Assembly (NCBI RefSeq): GCF_001816125.1
Contig: NZ_MDZA01000077.1
Coordinates: 1-55,233, forward strand
Length of the DNA: 55,233 nucleotides
Source: Hymenobacter coccineus
GTDB lineage: Bacteria; Bacteroidota; Bacteroidia; Cytophagales; Hymenobacteraceae
Direction of reading: 5' to 3'
Made by a program: the position numbers and the translations under genes
Notes under the pieces: generated by a model
The model's input: only the letters and a program-made list of their open reading frames with translations
Told to the model about the DNA's origin: nothing
The model's database searches: none
Part shown: positions 8,585 to 17,464 of the stretch, in pieces
Layout: every line of letters starts with the position of its first letter
How positions within the stretch are numbered: position 1 is the stretch's first letter

Positions 8585-9778
8585 TTACCGGCCCCGGCGG
8601 CGGCGCAACTCGCGCTGCACCAGCAAAAATTCGCGGCTGCTTTGGCCCGCAATGGCCGTGTTTTCGTTGGCGCGGCGCAGCAAATACGGCATCACGGCCT
8701 CGACGGGTCCGTAGGGCAAGTACTTGGCTACGTGGTAGCCGGCGTGGGCCAGGTTATAGCTTAGGTTGTCGCTCATACCATAGAGCTGGGCAAACCACAC
8801 GCGGGCATCGCCCGGGGCCAGGCCCGCCTCCTGCATCAGCTGGGTGAGCAGCAGCGAGCTGGCCTCGTTGTGGGTGCCGGCGCAGAAGCTGATGCGGGCC
8901 ACGTGCTGCACGCAGTAGCGCAGGGCCTCGTCGTAGAGGTCGTCGGTGGCCTGCTTGCTGGGGTTGATGGGCGTGGCGTAGCCGCGCTGCTTGGCGATGC
9001 GGGCCTCTTTTTCCATGTAGGCCCCGCGCACGAGCTTGGCCCCTACGAAAAAGCCGGTTTGGGCCCCCGTGTCGTGGGCGGCTTGCAGGGCCTCCAGGCG
9101 GTCGTGTCGGTAGAGCTGGTAGGTGTTCCACACAATGGCCTGCTCGCGGTTGTACTTGGCCATCATCTCGTCGGCCAGCGCGTCGATGGTGTGCTGGAAC
9201 CAGCTTTCCTCGGCGTCGACAAACAGTCGGATGCCGTGCTGGTGGGCCCGGGCGCAGAGGGCCTCCACGCGGGCCACGGCGCGGGTGTGGGCGGCTTCCT
9301 CGGCGGCGCTCAGGGCTTGCCCGGCCTGGATTTTCTCCAGAATGGCCGCGCTGGCCACGCCCGTTACCTTAAATACGGAAAAGGGGATGTGCGCCGAGCG
9401 GTGAGCTTCCTCAATTGTCGCCAGCAGCTCGTCGCGGGTGCGGTCGTAACTGGCGTCGTTGCCCTCGCCTTCCACCGAATAATCGAGGATGGTGCCGATG
9501 CCGTAGCGCCCGAGGGCCGCCACCACCGGGCGGCACTCGGCAATGCTTTCGCCTCCGCAAAACTGCTCGAAAATGGAGTGTTTGATGAGAAACTTGGTGC
9601 CCGGCAGGCCCCATTTCAGGGCGGCCTGCATCAGCCCGCTGCCGGTTTTCACGAGCCCGTTGTTGTTCATGGCCGCAAACAGACCGTAAGTTTTGCGCAG
9701 TTGGGCGTCCGACTTGGCCGCGAAGGCAATCTGGGTATTATCGAACGATACGGGTGGGGCCAGGGTGGGAGTGGTCAT
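8585..9778 (-). CDS. Proline dehydrogenase, monofunctional
   Basis: A 397-residue FAD enzyme that oxidises proline to pyrroline-5-carboxylate, passing electrons to the quinone pool at the inner membrane. The beta/alpha-barrel signatures are clear: FVDAEES, GAKLVRGAYMEKE (FAD/substrate lysine and arginine), FCAGTHNE, and the C-terminal YLLRRANENTA motif that binds the proline carboxylate. The aldehyde dehydrogenase half of PutA is absent, as is usual in Bacteroidota, and no P5C dehydrogenase gene lies nearby. It diverges from the DAHP synthase gene at 9891 across a 112-base gap containing GGGGCCCC and GGGGCCCT. It is complete, with a normal length for the family. Confidence 0.93.
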   Translation of the reverse strand: MTTPTLAPPVSFDNTQIAFAAKSDAQLRKTYGLFAAMNNNGLVKTGSGLMQAALKWGLPGTKFLIKHSIFEQFCGGESIAECRPVVAALGRYGIGTILDYSVEGEGNDASYDRTRDELLATIEEAHRSAHIPFSVFKVTGVASAAILEKIQAGQALSAAEEAAHTRAVARVEALCARAHQHGIRLFVDAEESWFQHTIDALADEMMAKYNREQAIVWNTYQLYRHDRLEALQAAHDTGAQTGFFVGAKLVRGAYMEKEARIAKQRGYATPINPSKQATDDLYDEALRYCVQHVARISFCAGTHNEASSLLLTQLMQEAGLAPGDARVWFAQLYGMSDNLSYNLAHAGYHVAKYLPYGPVEAVMPYLLRRANENTAIAGQSSREFLLVQRELRRRRGR

Positions 9779-9890
9779 ACAAGAGCGGTTACGGTGGGGC
9801 CCCAGGGGCCCTAGCGGGTGCGAAGTTAGCCGCTAAACACCCGCCTCGGGGCTGAACGTTTCGTGGGCAGGGCCCCATCTTTGCGGCAAC

Positions 9891-11021
9891 ATGGAAATCA
9901 CAACTACTCCCACCACTTTTTTTACCCGCTTGCTGGCCCGCAAGGGCCAGCCCATCCTCATCGCGGGGCCCTGCTCGGCCGAAACGGAGGCCCAAACGCT
10001 GGCCACCGCCCGCGGTGTGCAGGCGCTGGGCAACGTCGATTTGTTCCGGGCCGGGGTGTGGAAGCCGCGCACCCGCCCGGGCTCGTTTGAGGGCGCCGGG
10101 TCGGCGGCGCTGCCCTGGCTCCAGCGCGTGACGCAGGAAACCGGCCTGCCCGTGGCCATTGAGGTGGCCACCCCGCGCCACGTGGAAGAAGCCTTGGCCC
10201 ACGGCATCCAGGTGCTCTGGGTGGGGGCCCGCACCACTGCTAACCCCTTTGCGGTGCAGGAGCTGGCTGATGCGCTGGCCGGCACCGGCGTGCCGGTGAT
10301 GGTGAAAAACCCCGTGAACCCCGACGTGTCGCTGTGGGCGGGGGCCCTGGAGCGGCTGGCCCGCGCCGGCATCACCGACCTGGCGGCCATCCACCGCGGC
10401 TTCAGCACGTTTGCGCCCAGCAAGTACCGCAACCCGCCCACCTGGATGCTGGCCATCGAGCTGAAAACCCGCTTCCCGCACATCCCGCTCATCTGCGACC
10501 CCAGCCACATGGCCGGCCGGCGCGACTTGCTGCTGCCCATCGCCCAAAAAGCGCTGGACCTGGACTACGACGGCCTCATCATCGAAACCCACCCCGACCC
10601 CGACCAAGCCCTCAGCGACGCCGAGCAGCAGGTGACGCCGGCGCGGCTGGGCGAGATATTCAGCGAGTTGAAGTATCGCCGCCGCTCCTCCAGCAACGAA
10701 GATTACCAGGCCAAGGCCGAGGAGCTGCGCCAGAAGATGGACGTGGCTGACCGCGAAATAATGGAAGCCCTGGCCCGCCGCATGGCCCTGGTGGAGGAGC
10801 TAGCCGAATACAAGAAGGCCAACGACGTCAAAATTCTCCAGTTCGACCGCTGGAAGGAAATCTTCGCCACCCGTTCGGCCTGGGCCGAAACGCTGCACCT
10901 GAACAAGGACTTTATCGGCGAGCTCTATAAACTGATCCACCTCGAAAGCATCCGCAAGCAAACCGAAGTGCTGAACGGGGCCCCCGCCGAGGAACCCGGG
11001 CACCTGGGCCCCGGGCTGTAA
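9891..11021 (+). CDS. aroF: Bifunctional DAHP synthase / chorismate mutase
   Basis: A 376-residue fusion that begins aromatic amino-acid synthesis: phosphoenolpyruvate plus erythrose 4-phosphate to DAHP, and chorismate to prephenate. Residues 20-265 are the KDO8P-synthase-like (type I-beta) DAHP synthase barrel, with IAGPCSAET, FRAGVWKPRTRPGSFEGAG, HRGFSTF and CDPSHMAGRR. Residues 280-365 are an AroQ-type chorismate mutase helix bundle (KMDVADREIMEALARRMALVEELAEYKKAN, read in parts). The mutase may also serve allosteric control, as in known fusions. The symbol is the common one for such enzymes. A near-promoter box (CATCTTTG) ends 8 bases before the ATG, so the leader would be very short. A bidirectional terminator follows. 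Confidence 0.93.
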   Translation: MEITTTPTTFFTRLLARKGQPILIAGPCSAETEAQTLATARGVQALGNVDLFRAGVWKPRTRPGSFEGAGSAALPWLQRVTQETGLPVAIEVATPRHVEEALAHGIQVLWVGARTTANPFAVQELADALAGTGVPVMVKNPVNPDVSLWAGALERLARAGITDLAAIHRGFSTFAPSKYRNPPTWMLAIELKTRFPHIPLICDPSHMAGRRDLLLPIAQKALDLDYDGLIIETHPDPDQALSDAEQQVTPARLGEIFSELKYRRRSSSNEDYQAKAEELRQKMDVADREIMEALARRMALVEELAEYKKANDVKILQFDRWKEIFATRSAWAETLHLNKDFIGELYKLIHLESIRKQTEVLNGAPAEEPGHLGPGL

Positions 11022-11118
11022 TTATTAGCTGCTAGCTATCGGCTTTCGTCCAATGCCGGCGTGCGTTTGCTTTTAGCTGGCTACCTGAAGTGCTAAGTAG
11101 CTGGCCCGCAAAATGGGC

Positions 11119-11158
11119 AAAAGAAAAGGGCTGCTCAATTGAGCAGCCCTTTTCTTTT
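11119..11158. terminator. Perfect bidirectional terminator between aroF and susD-like gene
   Basis: Arms of 18 bases (AAAAGAAAAGGGCTGCTC and its exact complement) with loop AATT serve both converging genes. Confidence 0.92.
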
Positions 11159-11179
11159 GCCTTCCAGAGCTGTGCTGGA

Positions 11180-12850
11180 CTAATCCACCACGTCCCAGAA
11201 GATTTTGGTGTACTGCGTAGTCCCGGTGGGGAGGTTGGCAGCGTTTGTGCTCACCTCGCCCAGCGGATAAATCAAGCGCGTGGGCAGCTTGTCGGCGCGG
11301 GGCGACTGCGACTGCGACGAGGCTGGCAGTTTTGGCTGCGCGGTGCGGCGGTAGTCATCCCAAGCCTCCGTGCTGGCCACCGAGTTCAGGGCCAGATACT
11401 TCTGGTAGATGATGATGTTCTGCTTGCCCAGTGCTCCATTGACAACGGCATTGTCAAAGCTCACCAACGGGTTGGTGGCATTGGTAGCGGCGTTGACGTA
11501 CGTGTTGTACTGGTCGATGCCAGCAGCACCCGCCATGGTAGAGGCCTCGAGCGTGGAAGCGTTGATGGTGGCGTTGGTGGTAGCCGCCGCCCGGTAGAAG
11601 TAGATGAACGAGGCCTTGATGCCGTCGAGGTAATCTTGCTTGGCACTAACATCGCCGCCAGTGAACAAGTTACGAGTTTCAGCTTCCGCCTTTGAGAACA
11701 AGTGCTCCGACAACAGCATCAGCGCGGTGGGGGCAACGAGGCCCTTCAGGATGCCACCGGTAGCCGTAGCGGCGTTGGCACCGCGGAGGCGCGAGGCAAC
11801 AATTGGGGCCACAAACGTGGGGGCGTTGCTCTGGCCCGGCATGGCCCCAATGTACTCGGGGGTCGTAACCGCATTAGCATCAGTACCTACGGTGCGGGCC
11901 CCAATCGTGTACAACTGCGTGAGACGCGGGTCGTTGTTGCTGATGTACTGGTTGAGGATGTACTGCGTAGGAATCTGGTACTGGCGCTCCGTGGCGCTGG
12001 TGCCGGCCGCCGTGTAGGCGTAGCGGTTGTAGAGCGGGTTTTGCTGGCCAGCGCTTTGGGCGTAGCCGGGCTGTGCCACAACATCGGCGGTGATGAAGCC
12101 ATCGGCGGCGGTTTGCAGCGCCGCCATTTGCTGGGTCACGGAAGTGGTCAGGGCCGCGTCAGAAGTCTGCGACTCGCGCAGCAGAATCCGCAGCTTTAAG
12201 CTATTGGCAAACTTCTTCCACTTTTTCATATCACCGCCGAAAACGATGTCCTCGGAGCCCACCGCGAGCGGAGTGAACGTGGCCGTAGCTGTGGCGTCTG
12301 TCTTGTTAATGTCATCAATGGCCCCTGCCAGCTGCACGAGCAGATCCTTGTAGATGTCAGCCGCTTTATCGTACACGGGGGCAACGTTGGTGCCGCCTTG
12401 CAGTGCTTGGGTGTAGGGAATATCGCCGTATTCGTCCACCAGCAACTGGTAGTTGTAAACCTTCATGATGCGGGCAATTGCCGCGTGGTAGGGGTAGCCA
12501 TTGGCTGCTCCCTGCGTCTGAATGATGTTGTAATCGTTCAGGTTGTCGTAGGTGTTGCCGAACAGGCCCGCGTAGTATGAAGAAGAGTAGTTGTAAGTAA
12601 GCTCTTCGCCGTAGCCGCTTACCACCCCCGTTTTGCCCCAATAGCTGGCCACCCAGCTGGCGTAGCTGTTGAAGCTGGGGTTGTTGCCCGTGTAGTTGGC
12701 CGCCGTGGTAGAAAGCGCAGTGGCCAGAATGGCACTGGGGGCCACGGTGAGCGCCTGGTTGGGGTTAGAGTTAATGTCGAGAAACGACGAGCAGCTGGAA
12801 GCGGCAGTAGTAAGCGCTGCCGCTGTAAGCATCTTAAAAAGTATTTTCAT
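11180..12850 (-). CDS. SusD/RagB-family nutrient-binding lipoprotein
   Basis: A 556-residue outer-membrane lipoprotein that would cap the SusC channel at 12862-16116 and capture the substrate at the cell surface. It has a lipoprotein signal (MKILFKMLTAAALTTAASSC, lipid-bearing Cys at residue 20), the opening SFLDINSNPNQA typical of the SusD-like subgroup, and helical repeats with GDIPYTQALQGG and YDKAADIYKDLL. It ends with a short DVVD tail. It follows the SusC gene by 11 bases on the same strand, so the two form one operon. No glycan hydrolase, sigma or anti-sigma gene is adjacent, so the substrate cannot be read from context; peptides or other polymers are as likely as sugars. Confidence 0.93.
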   Translation of the reverse strand: MKILFKMLTAAALTTAASSCSSFLDINSNPNQALTVAPSAILATALSTTAANYTGNNPSFNSYASWVASYWGKTGVVSGYGEELTYNYSSSYYAGLFGNTYDNLNDYNIIQTQGAANGYPYHAAIARIMKVYNYQLLVDEYGDIPYTQALQGGTNVAPVYDKAADIYKDLLVQLAGAIDDINKTDATATATFTPLAVGSEDIVFGGDMKKWKKFANSLKLRILLRESQTSDAALTTSVTQQMAALQTAADGFITADVVAQPGYAQSAGQQNPLYNRYAYTAAGTSATERQYQIPTQYILNQYISNNDPRLTQLYTIGARTVGTDANAVTTPEYIGAMPGQSNAPTFVAPIVASRLRGANAATATGGILKGLVAPTALMLLSEHLFSKAEAETRNLFTGGDVSAKQDYLDGIKASFIYFYRAAATTNATINASTLEASTMAGAAGIDQYNTYVNAATNATNPLVSFDNAVVNGALGKQNIIIYQKYLALNSVASTEAWDDYRRTAQPKLPASSQSQSPRADKLPTRLIYPLGEVSTNAANLPTGTTQYTKIFWDVVD

Positions 12851-12861
12851 CGCTGATTAAT

Positions 12862-15800
12862 TTAGAAAGTTGCGTTGAGGCTAGCACCGTAAAACTTGGT
12901 CGGCGGCGTCTGCAAGTTGGTGTTGATACCAATAGCGTTAGAGTTCGAGAAGCTGAATTCGGGGTCGGTGTATATGTTCTCCTTGGGCACCCACGTAAAG
13001 ATATTTCGGCCGTAAACGTTCAACGACAGGCCTTTTATGAAACCGGTTTGCGCCAGCAAAGCAGCGGGCAAAGCGTAGCTCAGCGAAACTTCCCGGATTT
13101 TGAAGAATTTGCCGGAAGTCACGTAGTTCTCGGCTACCGTCCGGTTCCAGGTCGAGTTCTGAGCCCAGAACTCTGCCCCACCAGGCGTGAAGCCGGTCGT
13201 GTTGGGCACGTAAGTAGCACCATTGTCATTTGAGATGGCCGAATTTGGGTAGATGAAGTCTTGGCGACCGTACATCGCGCTGCGTGCGCCACTGCCCGTG
13301 AAGTCCAAGTCTTCGCCGATGGCGTTGTACACTACGTAGCCGGTGCGAAGCTCGCCCTGGCCCGACAGGGTCAGCCCTTTGTAAGTAGCGCTGGCGTTGA
13401 AGCCGTACTTGAACTTAGGCTGGGTGTTGCCGAAGTCGATGTTGTCAGCCGCTTTGAGGGGGTAGTAGTAGATGGTGGGGTCGCTGGCGTCGTAGGTGTT
13501 CCGGGTCGTAGCCATTTTAACGCGGCCATCCTCCGTGCGCTGGTAGTGCGAGCCCGACAAGGTGGGGTAGGGCAGGCCGGGCTTGGCGTAGAGCTGGGCG
13601 TTGCCACCCGTGGAGAGGGCCAGCTGGGTGAGGCCACCCGGCAGCGAAATCACTTTGTTGTTGTTGTAGTTGAAGTTGCCCCCAACGGTAATCGTCAGGC
13701 CGTTGTCGAGGCGAACCGGAACAATGTTCAGGTCGGCTTCAACGCCGCGGTTCTGTACCTCACCGGCGTTGAGCAGCAAGCTGCTGTAACCAGTAGCCCC
13801 CGAAATGCTCGTCTGAACCGTCTGGGCAGTGCTTTTCTGCGCGTAATAGGTGACGGCACCCGATACGCGACGCTTGAGGAAGCTGAGTTCGATACCGGCT
13901 TCAATCGAGCGCGTGGTTTCGGGCAGCAGGCCCGGCTGCACCAGGCCGCCGTTGGCGGTGAAGGAGGCCAGCGAGCCATAGGGGAAGCCCCCGCCGAGCG
14001 AGTAGGTAGAGTTAAGAGCGTAAGCGCCGCCGGTCTGGTACACGCCAATGCCGGTGTTGCTGGCCAGGTTTACCTGGCTAACCTTTGAGATGCCACCCCG
14101 GAGCTTGCCGTAGTCGAGGAACGAAACGTCCTTCAGAGCGGGGATGGCGTTGGTGAAGATGAACGAGGCATCTACGCCAGGGTAGAAGAAGCTGCGGTTG
14201 TTGGCGTCCAGCACGGAAGTGTTATCGAAGCGGCCCGAGCCGTGCAGGTAGAGGTAGTCCTTGTAGCCCAGGGTTACGTCGGCGTAGAATGCGTAGAGGC
14301 GCGACTTAGCGCTGGCATCACTGCCGGCTAGGTTGCCTACTCGGTTCGAGAGGTTGAACAGATCTGGGGTAGCCAGAGCGGTAGACGATACGGCATTGAA
14401 GCGGCTATCCAGCTGCTGCACGTTGTTGCCCACAATGGCCTGCACCGAGTAGTCACCGAAGGTCTTGTCCATGCTCACGAACAGGTCCGAGTTGATGCGG
14501 TTCAGGTTGCTGCTGAGGTCCTGCACGTAGCCCGTGGTGCCAGCCCCGCCTTTGTTGGTGTTGCCACCGCGGATGTAGGCGTTGTAGACGAACTTGTTCT
14601 GGGTGGTCAAGCTCGACTGGTTGATGTTAGTGCTACCGAGGCGGTACTGTACACGCAGCCAGTCAGTTATTTTGTACGACAGGTCGATGTTGCCGAGCAA
14701 CGTGTTCTGGCGGTTGTTGGTACGGTTGTTATCAAGAATCCAGTACGGGTTGAAGTAGAAGGCATTGTAGTAGCCGTTCGGGTTCGCGTACTGGTCGTTC
14801 TGCCAGTCTTTGTAAGAGGTCAACGGAGCCATCGACGACGTGTTGAACCAGTTCCAATACACCGATTGGTCGCGGTCAGTGTTGTTCGTCTGGTCAATAC
14901 GCTGCTGCGAGAACGAAACGTTGAAGCCAATCGTGAGGCGGTCCAGCTCGCGCGAAGCGTTGATGCGGAAAGTGTTGCGGTCAAACTTGTCTTTGGGGAC
15001 AATACCGTTATTGTGCACGTTCTGGTAGGAAGCAAAAAATTTGCTTTTCTCGTCGCCACCGGAGAACGTGACACCGTTCTGCACTTGGAAGGCGTGGTTC
15101 CAGAAATTTCGTTTCTCGTTAGGACGGCCTTCGTAAGTCAGCATCTGGATGTCGCCGTTGGCCAGCTGCTCGCCAAAAGGCTGGAGTGTACCGTCGAAGC
15201 GAGGACCGAATTGCTGGTTTTCGAAGCTGTTGTAAGCGTAGTCTTCGTTGGTGTCGATGGCGCCGTTAGGAGCAAAGTCGGCACGCGAGTTTTGGCCGGG
15301 GCGCTGGCCGTTCCACGAGTTGGCACCCGGGCCGAAATCAGACTGGAACTTGGGCAGGAACGACACCGATTCAATCTGCGAAGTTTGCGAAAGCGTGATC
15401 TGGGGCGTAGTACCGCCCTTCTTGGTGGTGATAATTAAAGCTCCGTTCGAGGCTTGCGAACCGTAGAGAGCCGCCGCGTTGGCACCTTTCAGCACCGAGA
15501 TGTTGGCAATGTCATCGGGGCTAAGGGCCGCGAGCACGTCGTTGGTCGTGATAACGCCGTCGACCACGATGAGGGCTTCGTTGTTACCCGTCAGCGAGCG
15601 AGAGCCGCGCAACGTCACCCGTACCTGGGGGTTGATGCCCGAGCCAATCGTCTGGATCTGCAAGCCCGAAACCTTACCGGCCAAGCCGTTGGTCACGTTG
15701 GTTACGCGGGCCTGAGTAATCTCCTTGGTGTCGAGCGTAGCCGTAGCGTAGCCAATCTCTTTCTGCTGGCGCTGAATACCCAGCGCAGCCGTTACCACTA

Positions 15801-16116
15801 CTTCGCCCAGCTCTTTGGTGTCGGGAGCCAGCGTTGCGTTGATGGTGGCGGAAGTGCCGATAGGCTGGTCAATTGTAGTGTAACCCACGAAGCTGAACGT
15901 GAGAGTGGTCGCCGCTGCCGGCACGCTCAGCACAAAGGTGCCGTCGCTGTTGGTCGAAGTGCCGACGGTCGTGCCTTTGGCTAGCACCGTTACCCCGGGC
16001 AGGCCTTGGCTGTTGGTGCGGTCGGTTACCCGGCCAGAAATACTCCGATTCTGAGCGAAGGCCTGCTGCAGCAGGCTGGTCATCGCTAGAAGGAATAAAA
16101 GAGTAAACTTTTTCAT
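12862..16116 (-). CDS. SusC/RagA-family TonB-linked outer-membrane transporter
   Basis: A 1084-residue TonB-dependent channel that imports a substrate across the outer membrane with its SusD partner. It has a signal peptide (residues 1-21), a carboxypeptidase-regulatory-like domain (about 23-105, SGRVTDRTNSQGLPGVTVLAKG), the SusC plug start (GEVVVTAALGIQRQQKEIGYA), a plug domain with VRIRG-like VTLRGSRSLTGNNEALIVVDG and GSQASNGALIITTKKG, and a beta-barrel ending in an aromatic residue (SLNATF). There is no STN domain, so no direct sigma-factor signalling is expected. It is first gene of the operon with the SusD gene. Upstream is an AT-rich region of about 200 bases with a plausible -7 box. 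Confidence 0.95.
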   Translation of the reverse strand: MKKFTLLFLLAMTSLLQQAFAQNRSISGRVTDRTNSQGLPGVTVLAKGTTVGTSTNSDGTFVLSVPAAATTLTFSFVGYTTIDQPIGTSATINATLAPDTKELGEVVVTAALGIQRQQKEIGYATATLDTKEITQARVTNVTNGLAGKVSGLQIQTIGSGINPQVRVTLRGSRSLTGNNEALIVVDGVITTNDVLAALSPDDIANISVLKGANAAALYGSQASNGALIITTKKGGTTPQITLSQTSQIESVSFLPKFQSDFGPGANSWNGQRPGQNSRADFAPNGAIDTNEDYAYNSFENQQFGPRFDGTLQPFGEQLANGDIQMLTYEGRPNEKRNFWNHAFQVQNGVTFSGGDEKSKFFASYQNVHNNGIVPKDKFDRNTFRINASRELDRLTIGFNVSFSQQRIDQTNNTDRDQSVYWNWFNTSSMAPLTSYKDWQNDQYANPNGYYNAFYFNPYWILDNNRTNNRQNTLLGNIDLSYKITDWLRVQYRLGSTNINQSSLTTQNKFVYNAYIRGGNTNKGGAGTTGYVQDLSSNLNRINSDLFVSMDKTFGDYSVQAIVGNNVQQLDSRFNAVSSTALATPDLFNLSNRVGNLAGSDASAKSRLYAFYADVTLGYKDYLYLHGSGRFDNTSVLDANNRSFFYPGVDASFIFTNAIPALKDVSFLDYGKLRGGISKVSQVNLASNTGIGVYQTGGAYALNSTYSLGGGFPYGSLASFTANGGLVQPGLLPETTRSIEAGIELSFLKRRVSGAVTYYAQKSTAQTVQTSISGATGYSSLLLNAGEVQNRGVEADLNIVPVRLDNGLTITVGGNFNYNNNKVISLPGGLTQLALSTGGNAQLYAKPGLPYPTLSGSHYQRTEDGRVKMATTRNTYDASDPTIYYYPLKAADNIDFGNTQPKFKYGFNASATYKGLTLSGQGELRTGYVVYNAIGEDLDFTGSGARSAMYGRQDFIYPNSAISNDNGATYVPNTTGFTPGGAEFWAQNSTWNRTVAENYVTSGKFFKIREVSLSYALPAALLAQTGFIKGLSLNVYGRNIFTWVPKENIYTDPEFSFSNSNAIGINTNLQTPPTKFYGASLNATF

Positions 16117-16207
16117 ATAAATGAAAAAAAGTGAGAAAAAAGAAGACTATGGCTATTAAACCTGAGGGCAAATTATCATTTGTTTTTCACTTAAGACGCG
16201 CTCAAGA

Positions 16208-16215
16208 CAAATTTA
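16208..16215 (-). promoter_or_regulatory. Candidate -7 box for the susC-susD operon
   Basis: Read leftward the bases are TAAATTTG, matching TAnnTTTG. It lies about 92 bases upstream of the SusC start in AT-rich DNA. No convincing -33 TTG was found at the usual spacing. Confidence 0.4.
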
Positions 16216-16396
16216 TTAAAGATTGTTTTTTGATTTAATAACACTTTATATCAGTAATTACTAGAATATCAAGGGGGTATGAGTTTTTTGTAGGGCTTAA
16301 ATACCCGGTAAGCATAACATGGCAGTGCAGCCTTACCCGCTAAATGTTGCGGCACTACTTGGGAACATTGCCGGGTTTTTTGCAGACTTTTGCCAC

Positions 16397-17437
16397 ATGA
16401 ATGCACCCGTCACCATTGGCCCTGCTGCCCTGGCCGAACTAGCCGCTTATGTGCGCCGCCCGGCTTTTAGCCAGGTGTTTGTGCTGGTAGACTCCAATAC
16501 TGCTCGCCTATGCCTGCCGGTGCTGGAGGCCCAGCTGCCGGCGGGCCACCACATCATTGAAATTCCAGCTGGCGAAGAATTTAAAACCCTGGCTACCTGC
16601 GGCTTGGTGTGGGATGCGCTGACCCAGCGGCAAGCCGACCGCCACGCCCTGCTAGTGAACGTGGGCGGCGGCGTAGTGACGGACTTGGGCGGGTTTTGCG
16701 GGGCCCTCTACAAGCGGGGCCTGGCCTTCGTGCAGGTGCCCACCACGCTGCTGGCCCAGGTAGATGCCAGCGTGGGCGGCAAAACCGGCGTTGACTACCA
16801 GGGGTTTAAGAACCATCTGGGCGTGTTTCAGGAGCCAATGGCGGTATTTATTGCGCCGGTGTTGCTGGATACCCTCGACCCGCGCCAGCTGAAAGCCGGC
16901 TACGCCGAGGTGCTCAAGCACTGGCTGATTGCCGACGCCGATGCCTTTGAGCAGCAGCGCCGCCTGGGCTGGCTAACCGACGACTGGACGCCCATCATCC
17001 AGGAATCGGTGGCGCTTAAGCAGCGCATTGTGGCCAGCGACCCGCTGGAGGCGGGGCCCCGCAAGCTCCTCAACTTCGGCCACACCGTGGGGCACGCCCT
17101 CGAAAGCTACCTCCTCACCCAGCCCGGCCGCGAAGTGCTGCACGGCGAGGCCGTGGCCGCGGGCCTCATCTGCGAAAGCTGGCTCTCGGTGCAGCGCGGC
17201 CTGCTGAGCGCAGAAGAGCTGGACCGCATCGAAACCTTCGTGTTCTCGGTGTTCGACAAAATTCACTTCGTGCTGCTCGAAACCGAGGCCATTGCCGAAT
17301 TTGCACGCCAAGACAAGAAGAACGCCGGCGGCGTCATCAACTGCACGCTGTTGCAAGGCATCGGCCACGGCGTGTACGACCAGCCCGTGACCGATGCTGA
17401 CATAGTGGGGGCCCTGCGCTACTACCACAAATTGTAG
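16397..17437 (+). CDS. aroB: 3-dehydroquinate synthase
   Basis: A 346-residue cytoplasmic enzyme that turns DAHP into 3-dehydroquinate, the second shikimate step; it needs NAD and a divalent metal. Visible motifs are the nucleotide-binding VNVGGGVVTDLGGF, QVPTTLLAQVDASVGGKTGVD, the metal-ligand glutamate in GYAEVLKHWLI, and histidines in NFGHTVGHALE and LHGEAVAAGL. The ATG at 16397 was chosen because the family fold starts with VTIGPAALAEL; the in-frame ATG at 16319 would add an unusual hydrophobic extension. The box GACTTTTG ends 5 bases before the ATG. The TAG stop is in the same phase as aroA, which follows. Confidence 0.95.
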   Translation: MNAPVTIGPAALAELAAYVRRPAFSQVFVLVDSNTARLCLPVLEAQLPAGHHIIEIPAGEEFKTLATCGLVWDALTQRQADRHALLVNVGGGVVTDLGGFCGALYKRGLAFVQVPTTLLAQVDASVGGKTGVDYQGFKNHLGVFQEPMAVFIAPVLLDTLDPRQLKAGYAEVLKHWLIADADAFEQQRRLGWLTDDWTPIIQESVALKQRIVASDPLEAGPRKLLNFGHTVGHALESYLLTQPGREVLHGEAVAAGLICESWLSVQRGLLSAEELDRIETFVFSVFDKIHFVLLETEAIAEFARQDKKNAGGVINCTLLQGIGHGVYDQPVTDADIVGALRYYHKL

Positions 17438-17464
17438 GGCCCCAGCAGCCCATTTGTAACCTTA